NCBI GenBank assembly: GCA_027317105.1
Contig: DAHVFH010000210.1
Coordinates: forward strand, 1-64,000
Direction: 5' to 3'
Length of the DNA stretch: 64,000 nt
From: Cytophagales bacterium
GTDB lineage: Bacteria > Bacteroidota > Bacteroidia > Cytophagales > Cyclobacteriaceae
The translations under genes and the position numbers were made by a program. This document shows, in pieces, positions 15,719-24,736 of this stretch. The notes beneath the pieces are model-generated. The model was not told the origin of the DNA. It was given only the letters and a program-made list of their open reading frames with translations, and made no database searches. Position 1 is the first letter of the stretch. Every line of letters begins with the position of its first letter.

Positions 15719-16462
15719 CTAAATCTTTTTGCTTAATGCGTCAATTCTAGCCTGGGCTTCGGTCTTTCCTAAGCTCAAGGATTTTTTATAAAGCTCGATG
15801 GCCTCTTTATAGGTATCTTTCTTTTTCCGTGGAGCAAGTTTGGTTCGGTTGGCAGCTTCTTCCACAGCCTGACCACGGGCAAAATAAGAATCGGCTTCGC
15901 TCACTTTACTTTGAATTTGTACTTGTTGAATTTTTTCGTTCAGCAAATCCAACTCCTGTTTTTTGGTTTCAATCTGAGCCGTTTTGTCATTAAGTTCAGC
16001 CTGCTGTAGGTTGGAAGTATTGATTAACTCCACGTTCTGACTTTTTAGATCCTGTACTTGAGAATTTAGGGTGGCAATCTCCGCGTTGCGTGTTTCCAAG
16101 TCGGCCTTGAGCTTTTTGATCGTGGCGGCATAGGCATTGGCAGTTCCTTTGGATTTTTTCAAAGTCTTTTCGAGGTCTTCAATTTTCCCTTGAGTATCTT
16201 TTACATAATTGTTGATGTCCTTCATGCGCGAGGTGTAGTCGGAATAGGTGGTTCCTTCCACCATATTCACCCTAAGCAACTGACGATTGGCATCGATGGA
16301 ATCCATGAGTGTGCCAACTTCTTGAAGGGTCTCTACAAATTTTTGATTCGTTTGCAACTCCGCTTTAAGCGAATCGACCTGCGACCGTAGTTTTTCAGAT
16401 TTATTGCTGCAGCTGGCCAATGTGAACACAGCTACTACCATGATAATGAGGTTTTTAGTCAT
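15719..16462 (-). CDS. Coiled-coil lipoprotein
   Basis: This 247-residue protein has a lipoprotein signal with lipobox L-A-S-C near residue 18, followed by S-N-K-S. Residues 25-190 are heptad-rich (L-R-S-Q-V-D-S-L-K-A-E-L; L-K-A-D-L-E-T-R-N-A-E-I-A-T-L), a long coiled coil. The last 60 residues (A-D-S-Y-F-A-R-G-Q-A-V-E-E-A-A and A-I-E-L-Y-K-K-S-L-S-L-G) look like one or two TPR-like helices. It is probably anchored to the outer or inner membrane facing the periplasm. No enzymatic motif is seen. It is transcribed alone, with a terminator behind. Confidence 0.75.
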   Translation of the reverse strand: MTKNLIIMVVAVFTLASCSNKSEKLRSQVDSLKAELQTNQKFVETLQEVGTLMDSIDANRQLLRVNMVEGTTYSDYTSRMKDINNYVKDTQGKIEDLEKTLKKSKGTANAYAATIKKLKADLETRNAEIATLNSQVQDLKSQNVELINTSNLQQAELNDKTAQIETKKQELDLLNEKIQQVQIQSKVSEADSYFARGQAVEEAANRTKLAPRKKKDTYKEAIELYKKSLSLGKTEAQARIDALSKKI

Positions 16463-16732
16463 TGATGTTTTTGGTTGTTTTTGTAAAGGTACAGCGGATA
16501 TTCAATGCATAAAGCGGGAAGGTAAAATATTTTTTTTTCCTATCAATAAATCCTGCCAGTTGACGTAATTTTACGCCAGATTGCAAAGCAGGCTATTTCA
16601 AATGCCAAATTTCACCCTTTATCCGTTAGCTACAGTTTTTTCTGATCCCGCTAAATCCCTAAATCTGACCAGCTTACCATATATCAAAGGATACCCGTTT
16701 GATCAATCGCCTTTCGGCAGGAATTAATATAC

Positions 16733-18727
16733 ATGGGAAACTTACACGACTCAAGAAATCATCCTCTCAGCACTGCGGGCGTATTAATTTCGCTAGGTAT
16801 CATCTATGGAGACATAGGAACATCGCCCCTTTACGTTTTTAAAGCAATTATTGGTTCGCGTGTTATCTCCGAAGAATTAGTGCTCGGTGGGATGAGCTGC
16901 GTATTTTGGACGCTCACCCTAATTACCACTCTGAAATACGTTTATCTCGCTTTGAATGCCGACAATAAAGGGGAAGGCGGGATATTCGCTTTGTATGCTT
17001 TAGTAAGAAGGTACAAGGCAGCATGGGTCATTTTTCCCGCCATGATTGGCTGCGCAACCCTAATTGCTGATGGGTTTATCACACCTGCCATTAGCATTTC
17101 CTCAGCGGTAGAAGGGCTACGAATAAACTATCCCCATATACCCACTGTTCCCATTGTTATCATCATACTGATTTTGCTATTCTTTTTTCAGCAATTTGGC
17201 ACCAATATCGTTGGAAAAACATTTGGCCCTATTATGATGGTGTGGTTCTTTATGATTGGCACATTGGGGCTTTTCTATTTACTGCCTCACCCATCGGTGC
17301 TACGGGCCATAAACCCCATGTACGCATGGAACCTTCTTATGAATTATCCAAAAGGGTTCTGGTTGCTTGGTGAAGTGTTTCTTTGCACAACGGGAGCAGA
17401 GGCCTTATATTCAGACTTAGGTCACTGCGGAAAAAGTAATATCAGATTGGGTTGGGGCTTCGTAAAAATCGCCTTGTTATTAAATTATTTTGGTCAGGCA
17501 GCATGGTTGCTAACTCAGCAAGGCAATGTGCTTGGTGGGAATATTCCATTTTATGCTATGGTGCCAATTGAATTCTTAAATCTCAGCATTGTGGTCGCCA
17601 CAATGGCTGCCATAATTGCCAGCCAAGCCCTAATTTCAGGAACCTTCACGTTAGTAAACGAGGCGATGAAACTAAAACTGTGGCCTAGCACTAAAGTCCG
17701 TTATCCAAGCCAAATCAAAGGACAGATTTATGTACCGGCTATCAATTGGATATTGATGTTTGGAACAATCGCTGTCGTTTGGATTTTTAAAGAGTCTTCA
17801 GCGATGGAGGGCGCCTACGGCTTGGCCATTACCCTCAACATGCTCATGACCACTACCCTTCTGGTTTTCTACTTCAGCACGGCAAAGCACTCTTTCGTCA
17901 GAACATGGGGTATCGCTATTGTTTTCTTCACGTTCGAAACCCTCTTCCTTATTTCGAATTTTCACAAGTTCGAGCAAGGCGGATGGTTCACCTACACGAT
18001 TGCGCTAATCTTTTTCGCAATGATGTTTGTGCTTTTAAAAGCACGCCATCTTCGCGACCAGCATACGGAGTTTGTAGATTTGAAACATTATGTTCCGCTT
18101 ATCGAGGATTTGCAAGCCGACATGTCAATCCCGAAAGAGGCAACTAACCTGGTGTATATGTCGGTGGCCAACAGCAAGCGATACATCGACTCCAATATCA
18201 TCTACTCGATTTTTAAAAAACGACCTAAGCGGGCTGATGTTTATTGGTTCGTCCATGTCGATACGGTAGATAGCCCCTACTCCTCCAAATATTCGGTCGA
18301 TACAATCATTCCCAAAAAATGTTTCTTCATTCGGATAAAATTAGGATTTAAGGCCGACCATCGGGTGAATCTTTTGTTCAATAAAATTTTGCATGACATG
18401 GCAGAGTCATCCGAGATTGATCTGATCAGTCATTACGATTCACTGCATAAGCACAGCATGCCTTCTGATTTTAAGTTTGTCATTTTGCATTCCTTAGCTT
18501 CTGTTGATAGTGAAATATCAACGTTTGATAACTTAATCATTCAAGGTTACCGCTTTATTAAGAAACACAGCTTAAGCACTGAAGCGATGTACGGGCTTGA
18601 ACTCGCCAACGTGGAAGTTGAAAATGTTCCCATCATGGTAGGGCCTGTTGCCAAAGTGCGGATCAAACGCGAAAAAGAGGATGCAGAGCGCGAAAAAGAA
18701 CTGCGCTATCATGGGCAGTTCAATTGA
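16733..18727 (+). CDS. kup: KUP-family potassium transporter
   Basis: This 664-residue protein is a typical low-affinity K+ symporter. It starts with the family signature G-I-I-Y-G-D-I-G-T-S-P-L-Y-V-F-K near residue 25, then N-A-D-N-K-G-E-G-G-I-F-A-L-Y-A-L, about 12 membrane segments to residue 450, and a 200-residue cytoplasmic C-terminal domain. The S-D-L-G-H-C-G-K stretch in the middle is conserved. The ATG at 16733 gives the normal family length. The 270 bases upstream hold no gene, and I could not place a clear promoter there. Confidence 0.94.
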   Translation: MGNLHDSRNHPLSTAGVLISLGIIYGDIGTSPLYVFKAIIGSRVISEELVLGGMSCVFWTLTLITTLKYVYLALNADNKGEGGIFALYALVRRYKAAWVIFPAMIGCATLIADGFITPAISISSAVEGLRINYPHIPTVPIVIIILILLFFFQQFGTNIVGKTFGPIMMVWFFMIGTLGLFYLLPHPSVLRAINPMYAWNLLMNYPKGFWLLGEVFLCTTGAEALYSDLGHCGKSNIRLGWGFVKIALLLNYFGQAAWLLTQQGNVLGGNIPFYAMVPIEFLNLSIVVATMAAIIASQALISGTFTLVNEAMKLKLWPSTKVRYPSQIKGQIYVPAINWILMFGTIAVVWIFKESSAMEGAYGLAITLNMLMTTTLLVFYFSTAKHSFVRTWGIAIVFFTFETLFLISNFHKFEQGGWFTYTIALIFFAMMFVLLKARHLRDQHTEFVDLKHYVPLIEDLQADMSIPKEATNLVYMSVANSKRYIDSNIIYSIFKKRPKRADVYWFVHVDTVDSPYSSKYSVDTIIPKKCFFIRIKLGFKADHRVNLLFNKILHDMAESSEIDLISHYDSLHKHSMPSDFKFVILHSLASVDSEISTFDNLIIQGYRFIKKHSLSTEAMYGLELANVEVENVPIMVGPVAKVRIKREKEDAEREKELRYHGQFN

Positions 18728-18818
18728 TGGTTTTCATTAGTTCCTAACTGAAACCTTTGTTTTTAAGCATTTTTAACCTGCTTTATTCTTAGCGGAAACA
18801 ATAAAGCGCGCGAATCGC

Positions 18819-18850
18819 TTGTAACAAGGGAAGCTTTTAGCGTACTTTAA
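18819..18850 (+). promoter_or_regulatory. Candidate promoter of the NTF2-like lipoprotein gene
   Basis: TTG at 18819-18821 and TACTTTAA at 18843-18850 (two mismatches to TAnnTTTG) are separated by 21 bases, the spacing expected for Bacteroidota sigma factor promoters. They lie 25 bases before the ATG. Confidence 0.3.
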
Positions 18851-18874
18851 TATCCAACCAACCAAAACTAACCT

Positions 18875-19432
18875 ATGAAAAGATTATTAATACCCACTAT
18901 TGCAATAATCATTTTTGCAATAGCGTCCTGCACAAAACAACCTGCCTCGGTCGATGCAACACAAGCCCCTGTCGATTCGGTAGGTGAAAAGAATAAAGAA
19001 ATGGCCAAGAAATTAATGGAGGCTGTTACTTCTGGAGATACGATTGCATTAGCAAGTTATCTTGCTGACGGCTTTATGCAACACGGCCCTGCGATAAAAG
19101 ATTCAGCAAATAAGGAGCAAGATCTAAAGGCATGGGGAAATAATTGGAAGAATATGTTCAGTTCTCTAAAATATGACGAGGCTGCTGTTCTCGCCTACAC
19201 CGTTAAGGCAGAAATGAATCCTCGACTAGCCGGTGACTGGGTTATGAAGTGGGGCACTATTTCTGCCGAGTACAAAAACGGAATGCCACCAGTAAAATTC
19301 AGTCTCCATTTAACGATGAGAATAGCCAATGGCAAAGTTGAAAGAGAATATGTTTATTATAACGTAGCCGATATTCTTGCCCAACAAGGTTTTACCTTTG
19401 AGCCACCAAAAAAAGGAGGAAAGAAAAAGTAA
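18875..19432 (+). CDS. NTF2/SnoaL-like lipoprotein
   Basis: This 185-residue protein has a lipoprotein signal with lipobox I-A-S-C near residue 19. From about residue 42 it follows the SnoaL/NTF2-like polyketide-cyclase pattern: N-K-E-M-A-K-K-L-M-E-A-V-T-S-G-D, L-A-S-Y-L-A-D-G-F-M-Q-H-G-P, then strands ending V-E-R-E-Y-V-Y-Y-N. The fold binds small hydrophobic ligands or acts as an enzyme; no function can be assigned. A Gly/Lys-rich tail closes the protein. A terminator overlaps its stop codon, so it is not cotranscribed with the TIR gene downstream. Confidence 0.72.
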   Translation: MKRLLIPTIAIIIFAIASCTKQPASVDATQAPVDSVGEKNKEMAKKLMEAVTSGDTIALASYLADGFMQHGPAIKDSANKEQDLKAWGNNWKNMFSSLKYDEAAVLAYTVKAEMNPRLAGDWVMKWGTISAEYKNGMPPVKFSLHLTMRIANGKVEREYVYYNVADILAQQGFTFEPPKKGGKKK

Positions 19433-19473
19433 ATTAAAGGAGCCAGTGTACAAGCTGACTCCTTTAATTTTTG
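19431..19473 (+). terminator. Intrinsic terminator after the NTF2-like gene
   Basis: Long stem AAATTAAAGGAG / CTCCTTTAATTT with an inner CAGT/AGCTG section, followed by T-rich sequence. It begins in the stop codon of the NTF2-like gene and is nearly symmetrical, so it could work on both strands. Confidence 0.8.
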
Positions 19474-19549
19474 GTTAAGTGAATGAAGCATTAAGGTCTG
19501 GCTAAATGAACTTTTCAAGGGAAGGCCAAACTTTAGCTATATTTGATCT

Positions 19550-21703
19550 ATGGCGTCTATTGTTCCTGGCTTCGAATACGACATCTTTATAAGCTATCGT
19601 CAAAAAGATAATAAGGGTGAACGTTGGGTCACCGAATTTGTCAACGCCCTCAAAACCGACCTCGAATCCACTTTTAAGGAAGATGTCTCTATTTATTTTG
19701 ATGAAAACCCGCACGATGGCTTATTGGAATCCCACTTGGTTGACAAAAGCCTGGAAGGGAAATTGAAGTGCGCTATTTTTATCCCAATAATTTCTCAAAC
19801 TTTTTGTGATCCCAAAAGTTTTGCTTGGCAACATGAGTTTTGCTACTTCAATAAGATGGCAAAAGCACATGAAATCGGACGCGATATAAAATTGCTTAAC
19901 GGCAATGTAGCGAGCCGAATCTTGCTGGTTAAAATTCATGATTTAGACGAACAAGACACTGCATTACTGGAAAAGGAATTAGGTGGATTCGTTCGCGCAA
20001 TTGAGTTTATTTTCCGATCGACTGGTGGTGTCAATCGGCCGTTGAGACCAAATGAGGATCATCCCCTTGATAACTTGAACAAGACTTTTTATCGCGACCA
20101 GATTAACAAAGTATCAAGGGCGATAAAAGAACTTATATTTGCGATTCAACATCCTGAGGATTCGCCCAAAACTCTTGCTCATCAAAAGTCGCGTCCGAAA
20201 AGTGAAACCAGAAAAAAACTGAGTCGGTGGGCGGCTATCCTTGTGGGGCTGGGTATGTTAGGATTAGGCTATTACTATTTTAGCGAGCCGGGAAATAGAG
20301 TTGATCCTCCACTCAATAAATCGATTGCTGTCCTTCCCTTCGTCAACTTGAGTAACGATGTAGATCAAGAACCCTTTAGTGATGGCATGACGAACCAGAT
20401 CATTACCAATCTTGCTAAACTTAAAGTTCTTAGCGTCATTGGGCGCACCTCGGTGATGCATTTCAAAAGAACTACGAAGACCATCCCCGAAATCGCGAAG
20501 GAACTTAATAACGTCTCCTATGTGCTGGAAGGCAGCATCCAGAAATCTGGCAACCGAATAAAAGTGAACGCCCAGTTAATTCGTGCCGAAGATGGCTTTC
20601 ACCAATGGGCTGAAGTTTACGACCGGCAACTCTCCGATGTTTTTACTGTTCAAGACGAGTTGTCGGCTAAAATTGCCAATGCCTTGCTTGGCGAATTAGG
20701 GCCTTCTGAAAAAAATCTTATTAAGACCGATCGGCCTACCAATGTGAAGGCGTACGAACATTATATAAAGGCCTATTATATCCATTTAAATGTTTACGGA
20801 CGTTCTTTTAGTAACAAAGATTTCCTCAACTGTGAGGCTGAGTTTAAAAAGGCCATTGCCTTAGATCCTCACTATGCATTGGCCTTTGCAGGCTTGGCTG
20901 ATTTATACGACACAAAAAAAACGTTCGACTCAAAAACTGTGGAGGAAAAATTATCGCTCGAAAAACAATTTGATAAATATTCAAAAGAGGCGATCAAACT
21001 GAGCCCCGACCTCCCCTACGCACTTGGGGTTCGGGGAAGTTATTATATCCATAGAAGCAACCCTAACATCGACTCTGGATATCAGCTTCAGTTTCGGTCG
21101 GTAAAACTTGCCCCAAACGACCCCAAACTAATTGGCGAGCTTGGCTTAACGTATTCAAGGCTCGGCCTATTTCCTATTGCCATAAATTTATTTGATAGAT
21201 GTATTGCCCTTGACCCTACGGCACCCTACTGGGAACATTTTTTGGCGTGGGCTTTTCTCAACAGCGGTGACACCAGGAATTTTGAAATCCACATGCTCCG
21301 GTGCGAATCAAAAGATCCGAGTTCAGAATTGGCATTAAGTTCCCTGTTTTGGCTTTCGCTCTTCAGTCACGACTTATCAAGGGCCGATGAGCTCTTGAAA
21401 AAAATGGTGATGAGCAAACCCGATGGTGATTTTCAATTCCCATCGGCTTGTCTTTACGCCATGAAAGGCGAAAAAGAGAAAGCCCTTAACAGTATGGTGG
21501 AAATGAATTCACTTGTTTTTAGCTTGTTGGGAATGAAAGAAGATGCCCTTAGGCAATTACCGAAAGAACAATGGGGATATTTGACTTTAAAGAACCATCC
21601 CTTCTTCGAAAACATACGGAATGACCCACGCTTTCAAAAATTGCTTGAAGACGCTAAGGTAGCCTATGAGCAAAGAATTTTAAAATATCCTTTGAAGCTT
21701 TGA
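19550..21703 (+). CDS. TIR-domain, single-TM, TolB/FlgO-like and TPR protein
   Basis: This 717-residue protein has four parts. Residues 8-150 form a TIR-like domain: Y-D-I-F-I-S-Y-R-Q-K-D at the first strand, then F-A-W-Q-H-E-F, where Glu96 after Trp93 fits the catalytic Glu of bacterial TIR NAD-hydrolases. Residues 228-244 are one membrane helix. Residues 257-380 match the TolB/FlgO-type domain found at the C-terminus of many adenylate cyclases and HTH regulators (K-S-I-A-V-L-P-F-V-N-L-S, G-R-T-S-V-M-H-F, Y-V-L-E-G-S-I-Q-K-S-G, Y-D-R-Q-L-S-D-V-F-T-V-Q). Residues 395-717 are TPR-like repeats. The layout is that of a membrane sensor with an intracellular TIR effector; activity and trigger are inferred. 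A decayed transposase follows on the opposite strand. Confidence 0.82.
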   Translation: MASIVPGFEYDIFISYRQKDNKGERWVTEFVNALKTDLESTFKEDVSIYFDENPHDGLLESHLVDKSLEGKLKCAIFIPIISQTFCDPKSFAWQHEFCYFNKMAKAHEIGRDIKLLNGNVASRILLVKIHDLDEQDTALLEKELGGFVRAIEFIFRSTGGVNRPLRPNEDHPLDNLNKTFYRDQINKVSRAIKELIFAIQHPEDSPKTLAHQKSRPKSETRKKLSRWAAILVGLGMLGLGYYYFSEPGNRVDPPLNKSIAVLPFVNLSNDVDQEPFSDGMTNQIITNLAKLKVLSVIGRTSVMHFKRTTKTIPEIAKELNNVSYVLEGSIQKSGNRIKVNAQLIRAEDGFHQWAEVYDRQLSDVFTVQDELSAKIANALLGELGPSEKNLIKTDRPTNVKAYEHYIKAYYIHLNVYGRSFSNKDFLNCEAEFKKAIALDPHYALAFAGLADLYDTKKTFDSKTVEEKLSLEKQFDKYSKEAIKLSPDLPYALGVRGSYYIHRSNPNIDSGYQLQFRSVKLAPNDPKLIGELGLTYSRLGLFPIAINLFDRCIALDPTAPYWEHFLAWAFLNSGDTRNFEIHMLRCESKDPSSELALSSLFWLSLFSHDLSRADELLKKMVMSKPDGDFQFPSACLYAMKGEKEKALNSMVEMNSLVFSLLGMKEDALRQLPKEQWGYLTLKNHPFFENIRNDPRFQKLLEDAKVAYEQRILKYPLKL

Positions 21704-21754
21704 GCGGCCTTCTTCCAGGTGCAAAAAATAGTCTAACAGCCTAAGTAACTGATG

Positions 21755-22110
21755 TTACGCAAACTTAAGTTTGAGTTGAGTTCCAGCTTTTAGCTTTTTG
21801 AGTTCGGAGACGGCTTTTTCCATCGCCTTTGTGTAGAGATTGCCTTCGTGGCAAAATGGTTTAGTTCGTGTGTGCGTTCATCTTCTCCAATTTGACAAAA
21901 GCAATAAGGCAAGTAAACGCGTGAATGGCCTAGGTACGCACAGTCAGGGTGGGCGAACCGCACAATGCCAGATTGGATTTTAAACTTTTGTGGTACTCCT
22001 CCACTTTCCACCGTTTTTTGTAGATCGTGATTATCTGCCCTTGGGGGTTGTACTAAGCAAGAAGGGAGGAACGCGTTTCCAATTAATTTTTTGATTCTTC
22101 CCACGAAACG
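21755..22110 (-). mobile_element. Decayed IS4-type transposase, C-terminal remnant
   Basis: No intact frame exists, but stitching frames on the minus strand recovers a transposase tail: I-Y-K-K-R-W-K-V-E-E-Y-H-K-S-L-K in one frame, then (T)-C-L-I-A-F-V-K-L-E-K-M in a second, L-N-H-F-A-T-K in a third, and A-M-E-K-A-V-S-E-L-K-K-L-K before a TAA at 21755. The Y-K-K-R-W-x-V-E-E-Y-H-K-S-L-K block is the glutamate (YREK-like) end of the DDE domain in Bacteroidota IS4-type elements. At least two frameshifts and an internal stop separate the pieces. Terminal inverted repeats were not found; the upstream limit is uncertain and could reach 22190. Confidence 0.75.
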
Positions 22111-22261
22111 CACCGATAGGAGCGAATGGTGGTAGAAAAGGCAAATAGGTAATATTTACGTTCCGCAGAAACGTTTGTTGCAGAAGCAACATTTGAAATG
22201 CACCCAAGGGTTGTTTGAAGCTGGTTTTTCTACTACATTTACCTACCTCAAAACTCAATTG

Positions 22262-23053
22262 GTGGAGAAAGAACAATTTAATTATTTGTTAGTTAACTAT
22301 ACTTCATTGATTGAAGAAGAGGCCCTGCATCTTAGTGCCGTGCTGGATGAATTTCCTTACAGTCAGGTAGTTCATAATCTTGCTGCCCGCGCAGCGCAAG
22401 ATTCCAACCTTCCCTCAAAAGGCAAGTTGCTGCATTTAAGTGCAGTATACAGCACTGATCGATCCGCTTTTAAAGCCATGATGATTGCCCCAAAAAGGGA
22501 TAGGGTTGTCGTGGAGACTCCGGTCGTGAATGATCATGGCCTAGAAAAACCGCTTGAAACAAGCACTGGTGATCTCCATGAGCAAGTGTTTCTCGACATC
22601 GCAATTCTTCAAGAATCAAAACGCCAATTTGAATTGATCATTGAGCAAATGGACAGAGAAAAGCCGATGCCATTAGCTGAAGCGAAGGAAGTGCATTCTT
22701 CTCCGTCAACATTCAAAGGCCACGATTCTTTGATAGATGAAATAGAATCTACCAAAAAGAAAGTAAAACCTGAAGGGGTTAAACAAAAGGAGCAAATAGA
22801 AATTATCGATCAGTTTATCAAAACCCAACCCTCCTTACAGCGGCCAAAACCAACGAGCGAAGTTGCCCAGGTGAGCGATCTTTCTGAACCCAGCGCTGAG
22901 TTTGGTGAGAACATCGTTTCTGAAACTTTGGTAGAGATTCTGTTGAAACAGGGAAAAAAAGAGAAGGCAATTGAAGCCTTAAAAAAACTGATTTGGAAGT
23001 TTCCCCAGAAAAAGACTTACTTTGCAGCCCAAATCGAAGAATTAAGAAAATAA
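22262..23053 (+). CDS. Conserved hypothetical protein upstream of secG
   Basis: The protein of about 263 residues has no signal peptide. The N-terminal third is helical (E-K-E-Q-F-N-Y-L-L-V-N, E-E-E-A-L-H-L-S-A-V-L-D-E-F-P-Y-S-Q), the middle is polar and low-complexity, and the last 50 residues form a TPR-like pair: S-E-T-L-V-E-I-L-L-K-Q-G-K-K-E-K-A-I-E-A-L-K-K-L-I-W-K-F-P. Proteins of this shape commonly sit before secG in Bacteroidota. The GTG at 22262 is chosen because the extension up to a TTG at 22175 runs into the transposase remnant and lacks protein character. secG follows after three bases, so the two form an operon. Confidence 0.7.
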   Translation: MEKEQFNYLLVNYTSLIEEEALHLSAVLDEFPYSQVVHNLAARAAQDSNLPSKGKLLHLSAVYSTDRSAFKAMMIAPKRDRVVVETPVVNDHGLEKPLETSTGDLHEQVFLDIAILQESKRQFELIIEQMDREKPMPLAEAKEVHSSPSTFKGHDSLIDEIESTKKKVKPEGVKQKEQIEIIDQFIKTQPSLQRPKPTSEVAQVSDLSEPSAEFGENIVSETLVEILLKQGKKEKAIEALKKLIWKFPQKKTYFAAQIEELRK

Positions 23054-23056
23054 GTT

Positions 23057-23398
23057 ATGTACGTTTTATTGATCAGCCTCGCCATTGTAAGCGCCATTTT
23101 GTTGGTATTGGTAATTCTAGCACAAAATTCTAAAGGTGGCGGGCTTTCCAGTCAGTTTGGCGGCTCTGGAGCAAGCAATTTAATTGGTGTAAAGAAAACC
23201 GGGGATGTGCTCGAACGCCTCACTTGGGGTTTTGCCGTAGCAATCATCGTCTTTTCGTTGGCCACTAACCTGACCACACCTAATACTTCCGCCCCAACAG
23301 ATGAAATCATGGAGCGTGCAAAAGAACAACAACAAACAGCACCGATGCTGCCAACTTTGCCAAAATCCCAATCCAAACCAGACAGCACCCAAAAGTAG
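23057..23398 (+). CDS. secG: Protein translocase subunit SecG
   Basis: This 113-residue protein has two membrane helices (residues 3-21 and about 53-71) joined by the SecG loop L-A-Q-N-S-K-G-G-G-L-S-S-Q-F-G-G-S-G, the hallmark of the family. SecG assists SecYE and SecA in export across the inner membrane. The C-terminal 40 residues are a polar Pro/Gln-rich tail, a common extension in Bacteroidota. It lies three bases after the TPR-like gene and converges with the next gene at 23400. Confidence 0.92.
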   Translation: MYVLLISLAIVSAILLVLVILAQNSKGGGLSSQFGGSGASNLIGVKKTGDVLERLTWGFAVAIIVFSLATNLTTPNTSAPTDEIMERAKEQQQTAPMLPTLPKSQSKPDSTQK

Positions 23399-23413
23399 AT
23401 CACCCTACTTTTG
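23390..23413. terminator. Hairpin over the convergent ends of secG and the next gene
   Basis: CAAAAGTAG and CTACTTTTG form a perfect nine-pair stem with a six-base loop, spanning the stop codons of both convergent genes. There are A-rich and T-rich ends on both strands but no long U run, so it would be a weak two-way terminator. Confidence 0.4.
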
Positions 23414-24116
23414 AGATTTCTCTTACCAACAGCCGCTTAGCAACGGGCATTAAAGTTTGAGTATAGGGGAACTTCAGTTTTGAAAGCACCAAATAGGTGG
23501 CCGGATTAGGTAATTCACTATACTTTTTTATTAAGGAGCGTTTTATACTTTCGTAAGTGCTCACTAGGCTTTTCTGGGTAGTTTCCACGAAAGTAGTTTC
23601 GATGCCCCGTAAGGGCTCATTGCTTTGCTCGAAAAAAGTAATTTGATAACGGTAAATATTGGTTTCTTTTTCAGGTGGTTGGCTAACAAATAAGTACCCT
23701 TCGTTGGCATACAAAGAGGTTAATCCTACGGGCAAAATTTCACACTTGGATTCTACGTATTCATAAATAAACGAGCCTTCGTCTAATGAAGCCTTAAATT
23801 TAGGAAGTGAAAATTCCATAATTGATTCAATCTCCTGCATGATCGCATCATCTTCTATAATTTTTCGATAACTAATTTCAAAATTCTTTAATCGTTCAGC
23901 CGACAATTCTTTGGGGAACGATTCACCGATCAATAATTTATTTTCCCGCAAGGTTACCAGATTTCTATAGTGAAAAACTAAGTCGGATAAGAAGGGATAG
24001 AGCTCTACGCGCAGAAAAGAATCCTTCACGCTTTTTAGATAAGCAAGTAAAATGTATTTTTTGTATTCGAAGTCGATTAGCCCATCCGTTAGCCAGTTGT
24101 CTTTAAGGTTTTCCAT
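23400..24116 (-). CDS. Conserved hypothetical protein, 238 residues
   Basis: I do not recognise a domain. The protein is soluble, without signal peptide or membrane helix. It opens MENLKDNWLTDGLIDFEYKK and contains F-L-R-V-E-L-Y-P-F-L-S-D-L, a helical middle, a strand-rich part from about residue 120, and a basic C-terminal helix. It looks like a Bacteroidota-specific protein often met near housekeeping genes. It is transcribed toward secG, 93 bases after ykgJ-like gene's stop, and may share the ppc transcript. Confidence 0.62.
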   Translation of the reverse strand: MENLKDNWLTDGLIDFEYKKYILLAYLKSVKDSFLRVELYPFLSDLVFHYRNLVTLRENKLLIGESFPKELSAERLKNFEISYRKIIEDDAIMQEIESIMEFSLPKFKASLDEGSFIYEYVESKCEILPVGLTSLYANEGYLFVSQPPEKETNIYRYQITFFEQSNEPLRGIETTFVETTQKSLVSTYESIKRSLIKKYSELPNPATYLVLSKLKFPYTQTLMPVAKRLLVREISKVG

Positions 24117-24209
24117 ACTTCTAAATTAAAAATCCTACGCTAGTATACGCAAAATTGATAACTAAAGTATAGCCACCTTGATTAAATTATAATTTGAGTT
24201 TGAAAATCC

Positions 24210-24731
24210 TTAATCAAATTCATCCTTCATTCGTTTTAAAATTTCCAAAACAGCGGGGCACACCATGGTATTCTTATACGTTAAGTCAAGAAGCTGTACC
24301 ATTTTCTTGCGATCGGTATGTGGGTATTCACGACATGCCTTAGGGCGTGCTTCGTAGATTGAACAATGGTTATCCTTGCCCAAAAAAGTACAGGGCGAGG
24401 ATTTCAGCACGAAATCCTTGTCTTCATCCACCCGCAAGTATTTTTCAATGAAATCTCCCGGTTTCATCCTCAAAAATTTAGAACCCCTCGCAATGTCTGT
24501 TTGATAAAAAATCGGGCTCGTAGTTTTGCAGCAATTTGCACAGGTCAGGCAATCGGTTTGGGCAAAAACTTCTTCGTGCACGCGGTGAAAAACATCGTCC
24601 ACCTTTCGGTGATTGTGATTCTTTAGTCGCTGAAGAAACTTTTTATTCTCAGCCGATTTATTTTTTGAAGCCTCCTTAAAGTGCACTAAATCTATTTTCA
24701 AAGCCAATCCATTACATGAACGCCTGATCAC
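24210..24731 (-). CDS. YkgJ-family cysteine cluster protein
   Basis: The 173-residue protein has the family pattern of conserved cysteines: T-D-C-L-T-C-A-N-C-C-K near residue 57, then S-S-P-C-T-F-L-G, H-C-S-I-Y and A-R-P-K-A-C-R-E-Y-P. UPF0153/YkgJ proteins bind zinc or an iron-sulfur cluster; the biological role is unclear. The GTG at 24731 lies five bases after the ppc stop, which suggests coupling; a TTG at 24701 would remove ten less typical residues and is an equally possible start. Confidence 0.85.
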   Translation of the reverse strand: MIRRSCNGLALKIDLVHFKEASKNKSAENKKFLQRLKNHNHRKVDDVFHRVHEEVFAQTDCLTCANCCKTTSPIFYQTDIARGSKFLRMKPGDFIEKYLRVDEDKDFVLKSSPCTFLGKDNHCSIYEARPKACREYPHTDRKKMVQLLDLTYKNTMVCPAVLEILKRMKDEFD

Positions 24732-24736
24732 AATTA

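Noticed and set aside
19538..19545. TATATTTG as a promoter for the TIR gene
   Set aside because: It fits the -7 consensus but sits four bases before the ATG and would force a leaderless transcript; no -33 box is seen. Likely chance in A/T-rich sequence.
22175..22261. 29 extra N-terminal residues for the protein before secG, from a TTG at 22175
   Set aside because: The stretch overlaps the transposase remnant and lacks helical or conserved character; the GTG at 22262 gives a typical start.
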